The notes beneath the pieces are model-generated. The model ran no database searches and was not told the origin of the DNA. It saw only the letters and a list, made by a program, of their open reading frames with translations. A stretch of DNA of 64,000 bases from a bacterium (GTDB taxonomy: Bacteria > 4484-113 > JAFGCY01), in contig JAFGCY010000004.1 of NCBI GenBank assembly GCA_016932385.1, forward strand, positions 1 to 64,000, in the 5' to 3' direction. Shown piece after piece: positions 8,162 through 16,645 of this stretch (position 1 is its first letter; each line of letters starts with the position of its first letter). Position numbers and translations under genes: made by a program.

Positions 8162-10012
8162 CTATAACTCGAAGTTGAGCTTCGCCTCCAGCAGGCTGTA
8201 GTCGATCGAGCTCAGCGCGTCGTAATCACGTTCGCTGAAGTCATAACTCAATTCCAGACTGGTCCGGCAATCCAGCTTGTAATCCCACTGCGCCCCGAGG
8301 CGGACCTCGTCGAATCCGTTGACCGAGGCGGGATTGTCCTGGTCCAGCACGCCAATCCCGTAATATACCCGCCAGCGGTGCCGGTCAATCCGGTAATCCA
8401 GGTTCAGGTCGAAGTCGTCCCGCGTATAGTCGCGCAGCGCGCTGGTGTCATAGCTGACCTCACGCTGCTTATAGTCGGCGGTGGCGCGCAGCTGGCCGAA
8501 ACGGTAGAGCAGGCCGAAGCCCAGGTCGCGGCGGTCGAAGGCACGGCTTTGGTTGGCGTAATCGTACTGCGCCTGGCCGTAGTCCGTGTAGAAATTCCAG
8601 CACTGGTTCGGGTTGAAATTCAGCCGGAGTCTGAACTGGCTCTGGTCCAGGTCGTCCTGCGGGCTGATATCGTAGCGCTTCTCGCGGTTGTCCAGGCGCA
8701 CGTCGAAATCCAGCCAGCCGGTCACAGCCTGGCGCCAGCGCACCTCGGCGCGCGTATCCTCATAGCTTTCGTCGAGTTCGTTGGGCCGGTCGTAGTCCGT
8801 CCGCGAACCCTCGACCTCGATCCGGCTGCCGCGCGCCACGTCCCAGCGTACGCCGGCCGTCAGGCCCTGTTCGTTGTAGCTGCGGTCCTTGTCAACGTTG
8901 TATTCCTTGGTCTCGCTTTCCACGCCCGCACTCAGGCGCAGCCGGTCGGTGGCCTGCCATTCCCATTCATGGCTGAGCGCCGTGCGGTTGTTGCCCCGCG
9001 TGCTGCCGGTGCTGTAGTTGTAGTCGTCGAAGCGCAGCTGCGTCGTCGCCGCCAGCGCCGGCGTGACGTTGTACTCCAGCGCGGCCCGGACGGCGTTGTT
9101 GATATAGCTGCGGGTCGAGAACGTCTCGTAGACGCGCACGCGGTACTTGTAGTCCAGCGTGGCGTCCCAGCGGCCGTCCTGCCATTCGGGATCGAAGCGC
9201 AGCGCGAACAGCCCTTCCTGGCGGTCGTTGGCGCTGGTGTCGCGGTCGCGGTAGAGCTTGAACTCCTCGGTCAGGCGCAGGTCGCCGGCATAGGCCCAGT
9301 CGCGGAAGCGCTGGCGCGCCCCGACGGTCAGCGTGCCGCTGTTGACGTAGCTGTGGTCAACGGCGTATTCCTGGTAGAACTCGTAATGGTCGCCCCTGAG
9401 CGTCTTCAGCGATTCCTTCAGCGAAAATTCCTGGGTTTCGTTATCGGCATAGGTCGCCGAACCGGTGCCGACGCCCAGCGTACCGCCGATCAGCCAGCAG
9501 CCGGTCTGCTCCGTGCCTCCCGCGGACGCGCGATAGCCGCTGCTGTCCGCCGCGTCCTGGGCCCAGCTGCTCCAGTCCTGCGATTGGCCGCCCGTGGTGC
9601 CGGACTGCTCGGTACCGGTCCCGGGCCACTGATAGCCCAGGCCGTAAGGATTGGCATAGCTGTCGGTCGGCCACCAGTTTTCCTGCTCGTCGGAGTTGAA
9701 GCTGGCAGCGACCCGGTAAGTCGGTTCCAGCGTTACCACATCCGCCAGGGGCGTGGCGGCGGGCTCGGCGGCCGGTTCGACCGGCGCGCTGCCGACCTCG
9801 CGCAGGGAGGCGGTCTCCAGCGCCGTGACCTCGATCGCCTGGACCTCGTCGCTGCTGGCCTCGTCGGCCTCCGTGGCTTCGTCCTCCGCGGGTGCGGCGG
9901 TGATTTCGATCGCCTCGGATTCGGCCCGTGCCAAGCCCACGGGAGTGATCGCCCCGGTAGCCAGCACACCCAGCAACAGCACCAAAAGTATCTTGCTTAC
10001 GTTCATCCCCAT
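8162..10012 (-). CDS. Predicted outer-membrane beta-barrel protein
   Basis: The 616-residue protein begins with a signal peptide (LLVLLLGVLATGAIT, then an Ala/Glu-rich linker to about residue 95). Most of the remainder is a series of alternating amphipathic strands rich in Tyr, Arg and Asp, such as WDATLDYKYRVRVYETFS, YRIDRHRWRVYYGIGVL and TSLELSYDFSERDYD. This is typical of 18-26-strand barrels with charged loops. The C-terminus is LLEAKLNFEL, a terminal strand without the usual final Phe. A Ser/Gly/Gln-rich region at about 125-160 may be a plug or surface linker. It heads the operon with the FecR-cohesin gene. Start: ATG 10012, or ATG 10006 if leaderless from the adjacent TATAAT. Confidence 0.75.
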   Translation of the reverse strand: MGMNVSKILLVLLLGVLATGAITPVGLARAESEAIEITAAPAEDEATEADEASSDEVQAIEVTALETASLREVGSAPVEPAAEPAATPLADVVTLEPTYRVAASFNSDEQENWWPTDSYANPYGLGYQWPGTGTEQSGTTGGQSQDWSSWAQDAADSSGYRASAGGTEQTGCWLIGGTLGVGTGSATYADNETQEFSLKESLKTLRGDHYEFYQEYAVDHSYVNSGTLTVGARQRFRDWAYAGDLRLTEEFKLYRDRDTSANDRQEGLFALRFDPEWQDGRWDATLDYKYRVRVYETFSTRSYINNAVRAALEYNVTPALAATTQLRFDDYNYSTGSTRGNNRTALSHEWEWQATDRLRLSAGVESETKEYNVDKDRSYNEQGLTAGVRWDVARGSRIEVEGSRTDYDRPNELDESYEDTRAEVRWRQAVTGWLDFDVRLDNREKRYDISPQDDLDQSQFRLRLNFNPNQCWNFYTDYGQAQYDYANQSRAFDRRDLGFGLLYRFGQLRATADYKQREVSYDTSALRDYTRDDFDLNLDYRIDRHRWRVYYGIGVLDQDNPASVNGFDEVRLGAQWDYKLDCRTSLELSYDFSERDYDALSSIDYSLLEAKLNFEL

Positions 10013-10095
10013 CCGATTATAATGTAAATGCGGTCACTTTCCTAGCCAATCGGTGATCGCGGCGCAACCCGGCGGTTTAATTTTGGCCGGAAGTG

Positions 10096-10123
10096 TTGAC
10101 ATGCCGGACGCTACGGATATAAT
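10096..10123 (+). promoter_or_regulatory. Consensus sigma70-type promoter of rpmF-acpP
   Basis: TTGACA (10096-10101) and TATAAT (10118-10123) are separated by 16 bases. Transcription would start near 10130, leaving a leader of about 37 bases with a GGAG site before rpmF. Confidence 0.8.
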
Positions 10124-10166
10124 CCCATGTTCCGTACGAGAAACCTGAGCGGAGAAACGGTGAACG

Positions 10167-10376
10167 ATGGCGTTACCAAAATACAAACTGCGGCGCAGCA
10201 AGACGCGGAGTCGCCGCGCGGCAAACTTTTTAAGTCAGATCAAGAAGCCTGAGCTTAACCGTTGCCCACGCTGCGCGACTCTCAAGCGGACGCACTTCGC
10301 TTGCCCCAACTGCGGCTTCTACGCCGGCCGGCAAGTGTTCGTCAAACGTGAACGGACGAAACGCGAAGAAGAGTAG
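10167..10376 (+). CDS. rpmF: 50S ribosomal protein L32
   Basis: The 69-residue basic protein starts MALPKYKLRRSKTRSRRA, the usual bL32 N-terminus (compare MAVPKRKTSKSR...). It holds two CxxC pairs, CPRC and CPNC, 14 residues apart, which form the zinc ribbon of the C+ form of L32, so it should bind zinc. It is a component of the large ribosomal subunit near the exit tunnel. A GGAG site lies upstream, and the acyl carrier gene follows after 40 bases. In many bacteria rpmF precedes plsX and fab genes; here only acpP follows. Confidence 0.97.
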   Translation: MALPKYKLRRSKTRSRRAANFLSQIKKPELNRCPRCATLKRTHFACPNCGFYAGRQVFVKRERTKREEE

Positions 10377-10416
10377 TGTAACCTATCAAGGTCATTTACG
10401 CCCTAGGGGAGATACA

Positions 10417-10650
10417 ATGGCTGTTTTCGAAGAGCTTCAGCAGATGATTGCCGAAAAACTTTCCATCGAGCCCAGTGACATCAAGCCGGAATCGCACTTC
10501 ATCGACGATCTCGGCGCGGATTCGCTGGACCTGGCCGACCTGGTCATGGTGATCGAGGATAAGTACGAGGTTGACTTTTCCAACGAGGATACCGACGAGT
10601 TCCGTCTGGTCGGTGATGTCGTCAAGGCGATCGAGAAGCTCAAGGGCTAA
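10417..10650 (+). CDS. acpP: Acyl carrier protein
   Basis: The 77-residue acidic protein carries the 4'-phosphopantetheine attachment motif GADSLDLADL with Ser36. AcpS modifies this serine so that the protein can hold growing fatty acyl chains. The helices flanking the motif (FEELQQMIAEKL and FRLVGDVVKAIEKL) fit the four-helix ACP fold and its usual length. The ATG at 10417 has an AGGGGAG Shine-Dalgarno site; an upstream in-frame extension overlaps rpmF and is not plausible. It is transcribed with rpmF. No other fatty-acid synthesis gene is in the window. Confidence 0.97.
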   Translation: MAVFEELQQMIAEKLSIEPSDIKPESHFIDDLGADSLDLADLVMVIEDKYEVDFSNEDTDEFRLVGDVVKAIEKLKG

Positions 10651-10718
10651 TCCTGCCCCAACCAGCGCATTCTTCACTTGCGCGCGCGGAATATTGCGAC
10701 GGCCAGTATAATTGGCAT

Positions 10719-11870
10719 GTGTTCGGTCGTTGTCATTTAGCGCTAACGAACCCGCATCGTGATGGCGTCAGCTTTGCCGTGCGCGGCCTGCCGGTGTTGT
10801 GCCTGCTGGCGCTTTGGCTGGCCTGCCTGCCGTTGCGGGCCGAGGCCAAGCCGGGCTACGCCCTGGAAGAGCGCATCTACCCCAGTAACGGCGCGATCGC
10901 GCAGGTGGCCTGGCTGGACAACAGCCACTACCTGACGCTGGCCCTGACGCCGGGCGGCACCGAGGTCTACCGGCACACCTATCCGACGACGGCCCTGCCC
11001 GAACCGTTCATGTCGGCGGGGTTCTTCAGCCGGCATGTCTGCCGTCCCGACCTGGCCGGCCGCATACAGTGGCGGCTGTCGCCCCAGAAGAAATACCTGT
11101 TCTTCGGCTGGTTCGACGACAACGGCGGGCGCCAGTGGACGCTGTTCGAAATCAGCGACGTGCCCAACTTCAAGCTCAAGCGCTTCCAGCCGCCGGCGGG
11201 CATGAACATCTTCGATGTGCTGTTCTCCCCCGACGACCGCTATGCCGTCTTCATTCACGATTCGATGCACGGCGAAAGCGACGTCAGCGTACTGGCGCTG
11301 GACCTGTCCGCGGGCACCGAGGCTTGGCGGCTCAGCACCCAGCAGGTCAACTTCATCAGCGACTTGTGGTGGGGCGGTGCCGTCTACAACGCGCCCCGCT
11401 TCTATGCCGCCGCCAAGCTGCATGACGGGCAGTTCGAGGCGCGGCACGGCCTGGTCAGCTTCGACCTGGCCGCCAACACCTGGCAATTCACCAGTAACGA
11501 GCTGGACCTCGTCCGCGGCGCCGAGGCGCTGTGGGGCAAACTCACCTGCTACGCCGTCGACGCCCAGCAGGCGCAGTACGTGCTGCAGGTCGCGATCCCC
11601 GGCCAGGAACTGCCGCGCGAGATCCCGCTGACGGCGCACCCGGTGGACCTGGTGGCCCTGCCGCAGCCGGGCCTGGTGCTGATCAACAACACCTCGGACT
11701 ACATCACCAACCAGCTCTGGCTGATCGACGTGTTCTCGGGGGACAAGTACCTGATCGATCCGGACTGCGCCGGGTTCTCGCTGGCGCCGGACGGCAAGCT
11801 CTTGGTCCGCGCGCGGACGCGGATCGAGCTGCGGGTATACGCCCCGTTGGCGGAGGACAGCGAGCCCTAG
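10719..11870 (+). CDS. Secreted beta-propeller-like protein of unknown function
   Basis: The 383-residue protein has an N-terminal signal peptide (LLALWLACLPLRAEA, preceded by a long n-region of about 25 residues). Repeated strand-turn motifs then suggest a WD40/TolB-type propeller, for example LSPQKKYLFFGWFDD, FSPDDRYAVFIHDSMHGE and LAPDGKLLVRARTRIEL. The repeated SPDD/APDG turns are typical of TolB-like propellers. The GTG start at 10719 is fixed by TATAAT ending exactly 6 bases upstream, a leaderless arrangement. No partner is evident: the downstream gene is convergent. The ligand or role is unknown. Confidence 0.75.
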   Translation: MFGRCHLALTNPHRDGVSFAVRGLPVLCLLALWLACLPLRAEAKPGYALEERIYPSNGAIAQVAWLDNSHYLTLALTPGGTEVYRHTYPTTALPEPFMSAGFFSRHVCRPDLAGRIQWRLSPQKKYLFFGWFDDNGGRQWTLFEISDVPNFKLKRFQPPAGMNIFDVLFSPDDRYAVFIHDSMHGESDVSVLALDLSAGTEAWRLSTQQVNFISDLWWGGAVYNAPRFYAAAKLHDGQFEARHGLVSFDLAANTWQFTSNELDLVRGAEALWGKLTCYAVDAQQAQYVLQVAIPGQELPREIPLTAHPVDLVALPQPGLVLINNTSDYITNQLWLIDVFSGDKYLIDPDCAGFSLAPDGKLLVRARTRIELRVYAPLAEDSEP

Positions 11871-11876
11871 CCGCCG

Positions 11877-12488
11877 CTAGTGGCTTTCCATCATCAGCGG
11901 GTAGCGCTTGCGCACTTCATATTCCACGGCCCGGCCGACCCAGATCGTTTCCATCATCACGATCTCGCGGTGCACCGTCGTCACGTCGACCTCGATCGGC
12001 TCGGGTCCGATCCGGCCCAGTTCGCGCAAGCGCCTGAGCATGTTGGCGTTCATGCGCGCCAAGCCCGGCTCCATGTGCTTGCGGGCCTTGGCCAGCGTGA
12101 CGTGGGCGCGGAAGTGCTTGCGCTGGTCGGGGCCGGGAAAAGTCTGGAGGATCGCACCGACCAGTTCGCCCAGCTCCGGGCAGCCGTCGGCGCCGATGAA
12201 CAGCACGCGCGCCCGGTCGGGCGAGCCGAAGAAATCCACCGCGTTCCAGTGCAGGGACAGGGCGTGCAGCCGCGGAATGATCTCGCGGCAGGCGGCATCG
12301 ATCTCGGTGATCTTCGCCTCGGGCACTTCGCCGAAGAAGCGTAGCGTGACGTGGAAGTTGACCGGCGGAATGAAGTGCCAATTCGACAGGTATTGCTTGA
12401 GGTCGGCCTGCGCCTGGCCCATCCGCTCCTGCGCCGTGCGCGAGAGCTCCAGCGCCAGGAAAATCCGCGGGTCGTAGCGTGGCTTCAA
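11877..12488 (-). CDS. thpR: RNA 2',3'-cyclic phosphodiesterase (2'-5' RNA ligase family)
   Basis: The 203-residue protein carries both HxTx motifs of the 2H phosphoesterase family, NFHVTLRFFGEV and FRAHVTLAKARK, spaced as in ThpR/LigT. The N-terminal RIFLALEL and the segment WNAVDFFGSPDRARVLFIG also match the family. The enzyme hydrolyses 2',3'-cyclic phosphate RNA ends and can join 2'-5' RNA ligation products; the cellular role is poorly defined. The start is a TTG preceded by AAGGAAGGG. It is a single gene between a convergent propeller gene and a divergent permease gene. Confidence 0.9.
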   Translation of the reverse strand: MKPRYDPRIFLALELSRTAQERMGQAQADLKQYLSNWHFIPPVNFHVTLRFFGEVPEAKITEIDAACREIIPRLHALSLHWNAVDFFGSPDRARVLFIGADGCPELGELVGAILQTFPGPDQRKHFRAHVTLAKARKHMEPGLARMNANMLRRLRELGRIGPEPIEVDVTTVHREIVMMETIWVGRAVEYEVRKRYPLMMESH

Positions 12489-12593
12489 TTATTCCCTTCC
12501 TTGACCGGCGGCCGGCGGCCCCTCCGGCTTGATGAACATTATACCGGCATCCGCGCACGCAATATCCTGCTCCCGGCGGTATCATTACGCCCG

Positions 12594-13811
12594 GTGTTCA
12601 AGTACCTGACAGGCTATGCGTTTCGCCAGCTCACGCGCTTCGGGCTGCAGAGCCTGCTGGCGATCCTGGGCGTGACGATCGGCGTGGCCAACATCATTCT
12701 CTTGATCAGCATCACCGACCTGGGCCGGCGCCAGGTGCTGTCCATGATCGGCGATTTCGGCGCCAACCTGCTGATCATCGCGCCGTACATGGATCTGGAG
12801 CAGGGCCCGTTCAGCGGCGTCAATCCCTCGCAACTCTCGGCGCACCTGCCGGCCGAGATCCTGGCGACGGTGCTGGCCGCCGACGAGATCGACGCCGTGG
12901 CGGGCGCGCTGTTGCTGCCGGGCCACATTTCCCACGGCGAGGACACCACCTTCGCCACCGTCCAGGGCACCGGCGTCGACTTCCGCATCCTGCGCGGCCA
13001 CGAACCGGACAGCGGCCGCTGGCTGAGCGAAGCCGACGAGGCCGCCCATGCGCGCGTGGTCTGCCTCGGCTCGACGGTGCGGCGCACGCTGTTCGGCGAG
13101 GCCGATCCGCTGGGCAGCGAGGTCACGATCAAGGGCGAGACGCTTACCGTCATCGGCACGATGGAGCACAAGGGGCGGATCGGGCTGGAGGACCTGGACA
13201 ACCGCGTCTATATCCCGCTGGGCACGGCCCAGGAGCTCTACGAATTCAACAGCATCCACGGCTTGATCTGCCGCTACCGGCAGGACGTCAGCGAGGAGGA
13301 CGCCGTCGCCGCGGTCAAACGCCAGCTGGCCACCCTGGTCAAGCCCGGCGAGGACCTCGACACGACCTTCATGGTGGTGACGATCAAGGAGGCGCGCCAG
13401 CTGCTGAATTCCACGCTGGGGCTGTTCCGCGCCGTGCTGGCCGGTATCGCCAGCATCGCGCTCCTCGTGGCCGGCCTGGGCATCATGAACGTGATGCTGA
13501 TCCGCGTGACGCAACGCCGGCTGGAGATCGGCCTCAGAAAAGCCATGGGCGCGACCAACCGCGACATCGTGCTGCAGTTTCTGCTGGAAGGCGGCATCCA
13601 GGCGCTGATCGGGGCGGTCTGCGGGATCGCGCTGGGCATCGGCGGCGTGCATTTCTACTGCATCTACGCCGAGTGGAACCCGTATGTCAGCCTGGCCACG
13701 CTGGTGACGGCCGTGGTGTTCGGACTGGCCACCGGCCTGATTTTCAGCGCCTATCCGGCGTTGCGCGCCGCGCGGCTCGATCCGATCCAAGCGCTGCGCC
13801 AGGAGTATTAG
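12594..13811 (+). CDS. ABC transporter permease, MacB/FtsX family
   Basis: The 405-residue protein has one N-terminal TM helix (about 18-42, LLAILGVTIGVANIILLIS). A large periplasmic MacB-type domain (about 50-265) follows, then three C-terminal TM helices. The FtsX signature is present between the last helices: GIMNVMLIRVTQRRLEIGLR followed by KAMGATNRDIVLQFL. Such permeases couple ATP hydrolysis by a separate ATPase to periplasmic movements used in lipoprotein, antibiotic or toxin export. No MacB ATPase lies next to it, so the partner is encoded elsewhere. The GTG start at 12594 follows TATCAT by 8 bases; a longer frame upstream runs antisense to thpR and is not credible. Confidence 0.85.
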   Translation: MFKYLTGYAFRQLTRFGLQSLLAILGVTIGVANIILLISITDLGRRQVLSMIGDFGANLLIIAPYMDLEQGPFSGVNPSQLSAHLPAEILATVLAADEIDAVAGALLLPGHISHGEDTTFATVQGTGVDFRILRGHEPDSGRWLSEADEAAHARVVCLGSTVRRTLFGEADPLGSEVTIKGETLTVIGTMEHKGRIGLEDLDNRVYIPLGTAQELYEFNSIHGLICRYRQDVSEEDAVAAVKRQLATLVKPGEDLDTTFMVVTIKEARQLLNSTLGLFRAVLAGIASIALLVAGLGIMNVMLIRVTQRRLEIGLRKAMGATNRDIVLQFLLEGGIQALIGAVCGIALGIGGVHFYCIYAEWNPYVSLATLVTAVVFGLATGLIFSAYPALRAARLDPIQALRQEY

Positions 13812-13823
13812 CGACCGACGGGC

Positions 13824-14168
13824 TTAGGAAGCCGGCGGCTCCTCGTTCAGGTCAACTTCGATCGGCAGGGATTCACCGCCCCGCAGGGTGGCGGTCTTCA
13901 CCGCGCTGTAGTAATTGCCGCTGTTATCGGTGAACTTGAACGTGTAGGTTCCCGGCGCCAGGCCCTTGATATAGCCGATCCCGTTGAAATCCGTGGACTC
14001 CTGCTGGATCTGAATACCCTTGGCGTTGAAAGCCTGGACCGTGCAGCCCTTGGGATCACCGTTGATCTTGGTGATGAACGAAACCTCGCACGGCTCCGGG
14101 TCCATACAGGCGGTCAACGTAACCAGGACGAAGGCGATCAGCATTAACGCTGGAACAAAACCTTTCAT
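13824..14168 (-). CDS. Small lipoprotein with a carboxypeptidase-regulatory-like domain
   Basis: The 114-residue protein has a lipoprotein signal (LMLIAFVLVTLTAC, Cys22). One beta-sandwich module of the CarboxypepD_reg/SpaA type then follows: VQAFNAKGIQIQQESTD, GIGYIKGLAPGTYTFKFTD and ATLRGGESLPIEVDL. Such modules give structural stability or adhesion. The ATG at 14168 has an AAGGAG site 5 bases upstream; the longer frame starts in the intergenic region. It lies downstream of the aminotransferase gene on the same strand, 69 bases away. Confidence 0.8.
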   Translation of the reverse strand: MKGFVPALMLIAFVLVTLTACMDPEPCEVSFITKINGDPKGCTVQAFNAKGIQIQQESTDFNGIGYIKGLAPGTYTFKFTDNSGNYYSAVKTATLRGGESLPIEVDLNEEPPAS

Positions 14169-14236
14169 AAAAACTCCTTTCATCTTCTTCGGGCTCCGGC
14201 GGGACTCGCGCTCCCGTCTACTGACAGCCCCCTGCA

Positions 14237-15445
14237 TTATGCCAGACGGCTGAAGGCTTCTCTCAGGCGCTCAAGGCCTTTTTCGATATTTTCCTTGCTG
14301 TTGGCGTAGCTGAAGCGCAGATAACCCTCGCCCATCGGCCCGAAACAGGTGCCGGCCAGGCAGGCCACGCCGTACTCATGCAGCAACAGCCGCTGCAGCT
14401 GCTGGCTGGTGCGGTCCTGTTTGATGGTGTACTCCTTCACGTTGGGGAAGGCGTAGAAGGCACCGGCGGGCATCGCGCAGCTGACACCGGGGATCGAGTT
14501 CAGGCCGTCGACGATGATCGACCGGCGCATCTTGAAACGCGCGATGATCTCCTCGGCGCCGCTCTGGTCGCCGAGCAGGGCTTCCTCGCCCGCGATTTGC
14601 GTAAAGCTGCTGGTGCAGCTGTTGGCGTTGGTCATCAGCACGGTCAGGTGCTTGACCATCTCCTCGCTGCTGACCGAGAAGCCCAGCCGCCAGCCCGTCA
14701 TGGCGTAGGTCTTGGAATGCCCGTCGAGCATGATCGTGTGGTCGAGGAAATCCGGCACGTGGAGGATGCTCGCGTGATCGCCCTCGTAGACAAACCGGTT
14801 GTAGATCTCGTCGCTGAACACGTAGAAGTTGTGCCGGCGCGCCAACTCGGCGATGTACTCCAGGTCTTCCCTGGTCAGTACGCCGCCCGTCGGGTTCTGC
14901 GGCGAGTTCAGGAAGAACAGCTTGGTCTTGTCGCTGACCAGGGCCGCCAATTCGTCGTGATCGAACCGAAAGCCGGTCTCTTCCTTCAGCGGCAGCCGCT
15001 TGGCGATGCCGCCGGTCAGGTGGATCGCCGCGTCGTAGGCCGGGTAGGTCGGATCGAACAGGATCACCTCGTCGCCGGGATCGATCAGCGCCAGACCCGT
15101 CAGGAAGCAGATCGGCTTGGCGCCGGGCATGATCACGATGTTCTTGCCGCTAATGCCGCTGACGCCGTACTGCTTGCAGACGAACTCGGCGTAACGTTCC
15201 CGCATCTCCAGAATGCCGGCCGACGGCGAGTAGTGCGTCCAGCCGTTGTCCAGCGCCCAGTGGGCCCGATCGATGATGTTGCGGGGCGTATCGAAATCCG
15301 GTTCGCCGATCTGCAGGTGCACGATCTCACGGCCCTCGGCTTCCAGCTTGCGGGCCTCGGCCAGCACGACGAACGCGCCCTCCGTGCCGCAGCCCTGCAT
15401 GCGTTCTGCTATCCGATGCGCGAACATGGGTTTGGCTGCCTCCAT
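14237..15445 (-). CDS. Pyridoxal-phosphate-dependent class I/II aminotransferase
   Basis: The 402-residue protein has the fold-type I signatures of aspartate-aminotransferase-like enzymes. These are the substrate-binding LQIGEPDFDTP near residue 45, the PLP-contacting NSPQNPTGGVLTREDL near 180, and the Schiff-base lysine in GHSKTYAMTGWRLGF near 240. The closing RFSYANSKENIEKGLERL contains the carboxylate-binding Arg. It transfers amino groups between amino acids and 2-oxo acids; the substrate cannot be read from sequence, though aspartate, aromatic or N-succinyldiaminopimelate types are plausible. The ATG at 15445 follows AGGTAGGA. It is divergent from purM; a TATACT hexamer lies upstream. 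Confidence 0.9.
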   Translation of the reverse strand: MEAAKPMFAHRIAERMQGCGTEGAFVVLAEARKLEAEGREIVHLQIGEPDFDTPRNIIDRAHWALDNGWTHYSPSAGILEMRERYAEFVCKQYGVSGISGKNIVIMPGAKPICFLTGLALIDPGDEVILFDPTYPAYDAAIHLTGGIAKRLPLKEETGFRFDHDELAALVSDKTKLFFLNSPQNPTGGVLTREDLEYIAELARRHNFYVFSDEIYNRFVYEGDHASILHVPDFLDHTIMLDGHSKTYAMTGWRLGFSVSSEEMVKHLTVLMTNANSCTSSFTQIAGEEALLGDQSGAEEIIARFKMRRSIIVDGLNSIPGVSCAMPAGAFYAFPNVKEYTIKQDRTSQQLQRLLLHEYGVACLAGTCFGPMGEGYLRFSYANSKENIEKGLERLREAFSRLA

Positions 15446-15589
15446 TTCCTACCTCACAAAAACTGCGCGCCCCAACGGGCGCCGAAGATATGCTGCTGAC
15501 GGCGTCGGCCGTCGTTGATAGTATAGCGCGAAACCGTGCTCTGGTATGATTTACTGAGCTTAGCAACCTACGGGTGAAAAGGTAGCAGA

Positions 15590-16633
15590 ATGGCAGACGC
15601 GCCCCTCACGTATGACGCCGCGGGAGTCAGCATCGACGCCCAGGATGAAGCGATCGCCAGATTCAAGGACGCCGTGACCAAGACGCACGGCCCGGAGGTT
15701 CTGGCCGGCGTCGGCGCTTTCGGTGCGGCGTTCGCCCCCCGGCTGGACGGCATCGAGCGGCCGGTCTTCGTCAGCAGCACGGACAGCCTCGGCACCAAGA
15801 CGATCCTGCATTCGCGGTTCGGCACCTGGCAGGCGGCGGGCCGCGATGTGGTCGGCTGCGTCGTCAACGACATCATCGTCAGCGGGGCCCGGCCCCTGTT
15901 CTTCCTGGACTACCTGGCCATCAACAAGGTGGTGCCGGACGAGGTCGAGCAGATCGTCGGCGGGGTGGCGGCCGCCTGCGGTGAAATCAGCTGCGCGCTG
16001 ATCGGCGGCGAGGTCGCCGAGATGAATGATGTCTACAAACCGGGCGATTTCGATCTGGTCGGCTTCGCGCTGGGCCTGGTCGACCGCTCGGCGATGCTGG
16101 ACAGCGCGAGAATGGCCGCCGGCGACGCGGTGATCGGCCTGGCCAGCAATGGGGTGCACTGCAACGGCTTTTCCCTGGTGCGCAAGGCGCTGGCGGACCT
16201 CAGCGCAGACGAGTGGCTGGCGGACAATCCCGAGCTGGGCGGCAATCTGCGCGACGCGCTGCTGAAGCCGACGCGCTGTTACGCCAACGAAATGGCGGAC
16301 CTGAACAACAAGTTCCGGCTGGCCGGCGCGGCGCACATCAGCGGCGGCGGCTTGATCGACAATGTACCGCGCGTCGTACCGGAGCACCTGTCCGTGGTCA
16401 TCGACCGGAACAAGGTTCCGGTTCCGCCCGTCTTTGACTTTATCCAGCGGCAAGGCCGCATTGCGGATGATGAGATGTGGCACGTCTTCAACATGGGCAT
16501 CGGCTTCACGATCGTGGTCAAGCCCGATGACGTGCCGGCAATTCTTGACTATTGCAGCGAACAAGAGTATGGTGCGCTGCTAATTGGCGAGATCGCCGCG
16601 GCGACGCAGCCAAGATTCACGTGGCGCAATTAG
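15590..16633 (+). CDS. purM: Phosphoribosylformylglycinamidine cyclo-ligase (AIR synthetase)
   Basis: The 347-residue protein shows the PurM order: SIDAQDEAIARFKDAV near the N-terminus, DSLGTKTIL, VVGCVVNDIIVSGARPLFF, CALIGGEVAEMNDVY and GLASNGVHCNGFSLVRKAL, then a C-terminal HISGGGLIDNVPRVVP. The enzyme closes the imidazole ring of the purine pathway (FGAM to AIR, ATP-dependent) in the cytosol. The motif usually written GGETAEMPG is GGEVAEMND here. No other pur gene is near. The ATG at 15590 follows an AAGGT site; TATGAT lies about 40 bases upstream. The next gene starts 12 bases after the stop, so co-transcription is likely. Confidence 0.95.
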   Translation: MADAPLTYDAAGVSIDAQDEAIARFKDAVTKTHGPEVLAGVGAFGAAFAPRLDGIERPVFVSSTDSLGTKTILHSRFGTWQAAGRDVVGCVVNDIIVSGARPLFFLDYLAINKVVPDEVEQIVGGVAAACGEISCALIGGEVAEMNDVYKPGDFDLVGFALGLVDRSAMLDSARMAAGDAVIGLASNGVHCNGFSLVRKALADLSADEWLADNPELGGNLRDALLKPTRCYANEMADLNNKFRLAGAAHISGGGLIDNVPRVVPEHLSVVIDRNKVPVPPVFDFIQRQGRIADDEMWHVFNMGIGFTIVVKPDDVPAILDYCSEQEYGALLIGEIAAATQPRFTWRN

Positions 16634-16645
16634 AGGTGAAGTTAA

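Noticed and set aside
8378-10027. 549-residue frame antisense to the beta-barrel gene
   Set aside because: Val/Ala/Arg-rich without recognisable domains, while the opposite strand encodes a signal peptide and regular beta-strands.
12351-12593. Extended N-terminus of the MacB-like permease
   Set aside because: It runs antisense to thpR and is unrelated to permease N-termini; GTG 12594 fits the first TM helix.
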